From CBDHFQ01 sp965262565 (lineage in GTDB: Bacteria > Bacteroidota > Bacteroidia > J057): DNA of 64,000 bases. The stretch covers positions 62,001 to 126,000 of the forward strand of contig CBDHFQ010000024.1 of the NCBI GenBank assembly GCA_965262565.1, written 5' to 3'. Position numbers and translations under genes: made by a program. The notes beneath the pieces were generated by a model. That model saw only the letters and a program-made list of their open reading frames with translations. It was not told where the DNA came from and searched no databases. This document shows, one piece after another, positions 63,546 through 64,000 of this stretch (the first letter of the stretch is position 1; each line of letters starts with the position of its first letter).

Positions 63546-64000
63546 TCAGGATTGCTCCCTAAATTTGAGTGGGGTGATACCAGTGTATTTTTTGAAAAAT
63601 TTTATCATGTTGGCTGGTTCCTCAAATCCAGTCAAATAACTAATTTCTTTAACTGATAAAGGAGTAGCAATGAGGTAGCGTTTTATTTCCATTACGACAA
63701 AATCGTCAATAAACGTTTTGACTGTTCTCCCAGTCAATTTCTTTACGATATCATTTAGAAATTTGTAGGAAACAATCAACTTCAAAGCATAAGCTCTTGA
63801 TTTTCTGGTATTTACATACTCCTTCTCTAGCATATTTTTAAATTTGCTAAATATCTCTATCCAATGAGGTTTAGCTCCACTAATAGATTGGACTTCTTTT
63901 GCTCTTTCAGATTTGAGTAATAAGACATGAAGTAGCGTACGTAACATCTCAGTTTTCGCAAAGTTATTTGGGAAAACATATTCACTATATAGTTTATTGG
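63546..64000 (-). CDS. AraC-family regulator, partial at window edge
   Basis: The gene continues past base 64000: its frame stays open upstream of the first ATG at 63947 (NKLYSEYVFPNNFAKTE before MLRTLLHVLLLKSERAKEV). The visible part holds the linker and the C-terminal HTH pair (ALKLIVSYKFLNDIVKKLTG, LSVKEISYLTGFEEPANMIK, ITPLKFREQS). Its sensor domain lies outside the window. It is divergent from nothing visible and lies upstream of the doubled-domain lipoprotein on the same strand. Confidence 0.88.
   Translation of the reverse strand, partial: NKLYSEYVFPNNFAKTEMLRTLLHVLLLKSERAKEVQSISGAKPHWIEIFSKFKNMLEKEYVNTRKSRAYALKLIVSYKFLNDIVKKLTGRTVKTFIDDFVVMEIKRYLIATPLSVKEISYLTGFEEPANMIKFFKKYTGITPLKFREQS

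Overview
The window reads as a chromosomal segment of a free-living member of the phylum Bacteroidota, probably the Cytophagales or a neighbouring order. The evidence is an AT-rich composition, a DUF5606 gene, LytTR/LytS regulation, long MacB/FtsX-type permeases, C-terminal sorting tails of the type IX secretion system (T9SS), dockerin-like EF-hand tails, and a promoter for rpmI-rplT that fits the Bacteroidota consensus (TTG, about 20 bp, TAnnTTTG). No rRNA or tRNA gene, CRISPR array, integrase or transposase was seen.

Region 1 (1-20.6 kb) is mostly housekeeping: a voltage-gated K+ channel with a zinc-ribbon tail, guaA with a coupled lipoprotein, rpmI-rplT without infC, a TPR protein, an FkbM methyltransferase, the run aroA-proC-unknown barrel protein-GT9 transferase, lon, DUF5606, DUF2231, an HMA-like lipoprotein, glutaryl-CoA dehydrogenase, a 7TM-HD phosphodiesterase (PgpH family) and a TauE/SafE permease.

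Region 2 (20.6-32 kb) holds a NamZ/DUF1343 lipoprotein, a LolC/E-like permease, an unrecognised duplicated protein, a sterol-desaturase-family enzyme, a SnoaL-TPR protein and two roughly 800-residue MacB-type permeases. One of these permeases is split by a single-base frameshift in an A-run, and its small downstream neighbour appears split in a T-run.

Region 3 (32-40.7 kb) is a minus-strand block of secreted carbohydrate-type proteins: a CBM/LamG protein with a T9SS tail, a right-handed beta-helix protein with a dockerin-like tail, an orphan copy of that tail, a sulfotransferase and a DNRLRE/CBM96-like protein with a T9SS tail. It ends at a perfect 103-bp tandem duplication that abuts the amputated start of a GNAT acetyltransferase gene.

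Region 4 (40.8-54.6 kb) contains glutaminase, a large BNR/VPS10-type propeller protein, a divergent Asp/Glu racemase and MocR regulator pair sharing a direct-repeat site, a YdeI-type protein, and a catabolic-looking cluster: AraC regulator, PhyH dioxygenase, SDR, Dabb lipoprotein and sodium/solute symporter.

Region 5 (54.6-64 kb) is more accessory. It has a LytTR regulator and LytS kinase separated by a hydrolase remnant, two unrecognised proteins, an HxlR regulator joined to a DJ-1/PfpI gene that has lost its start, VOC and cupin proteins, a lipoprotein built from doubled ABM-like and doubled SnoaL-like domains, and an AraC regulator running off the edge. Gene remnants are concentrated at 24-27, 37, 40.5 and 56-60 kb.
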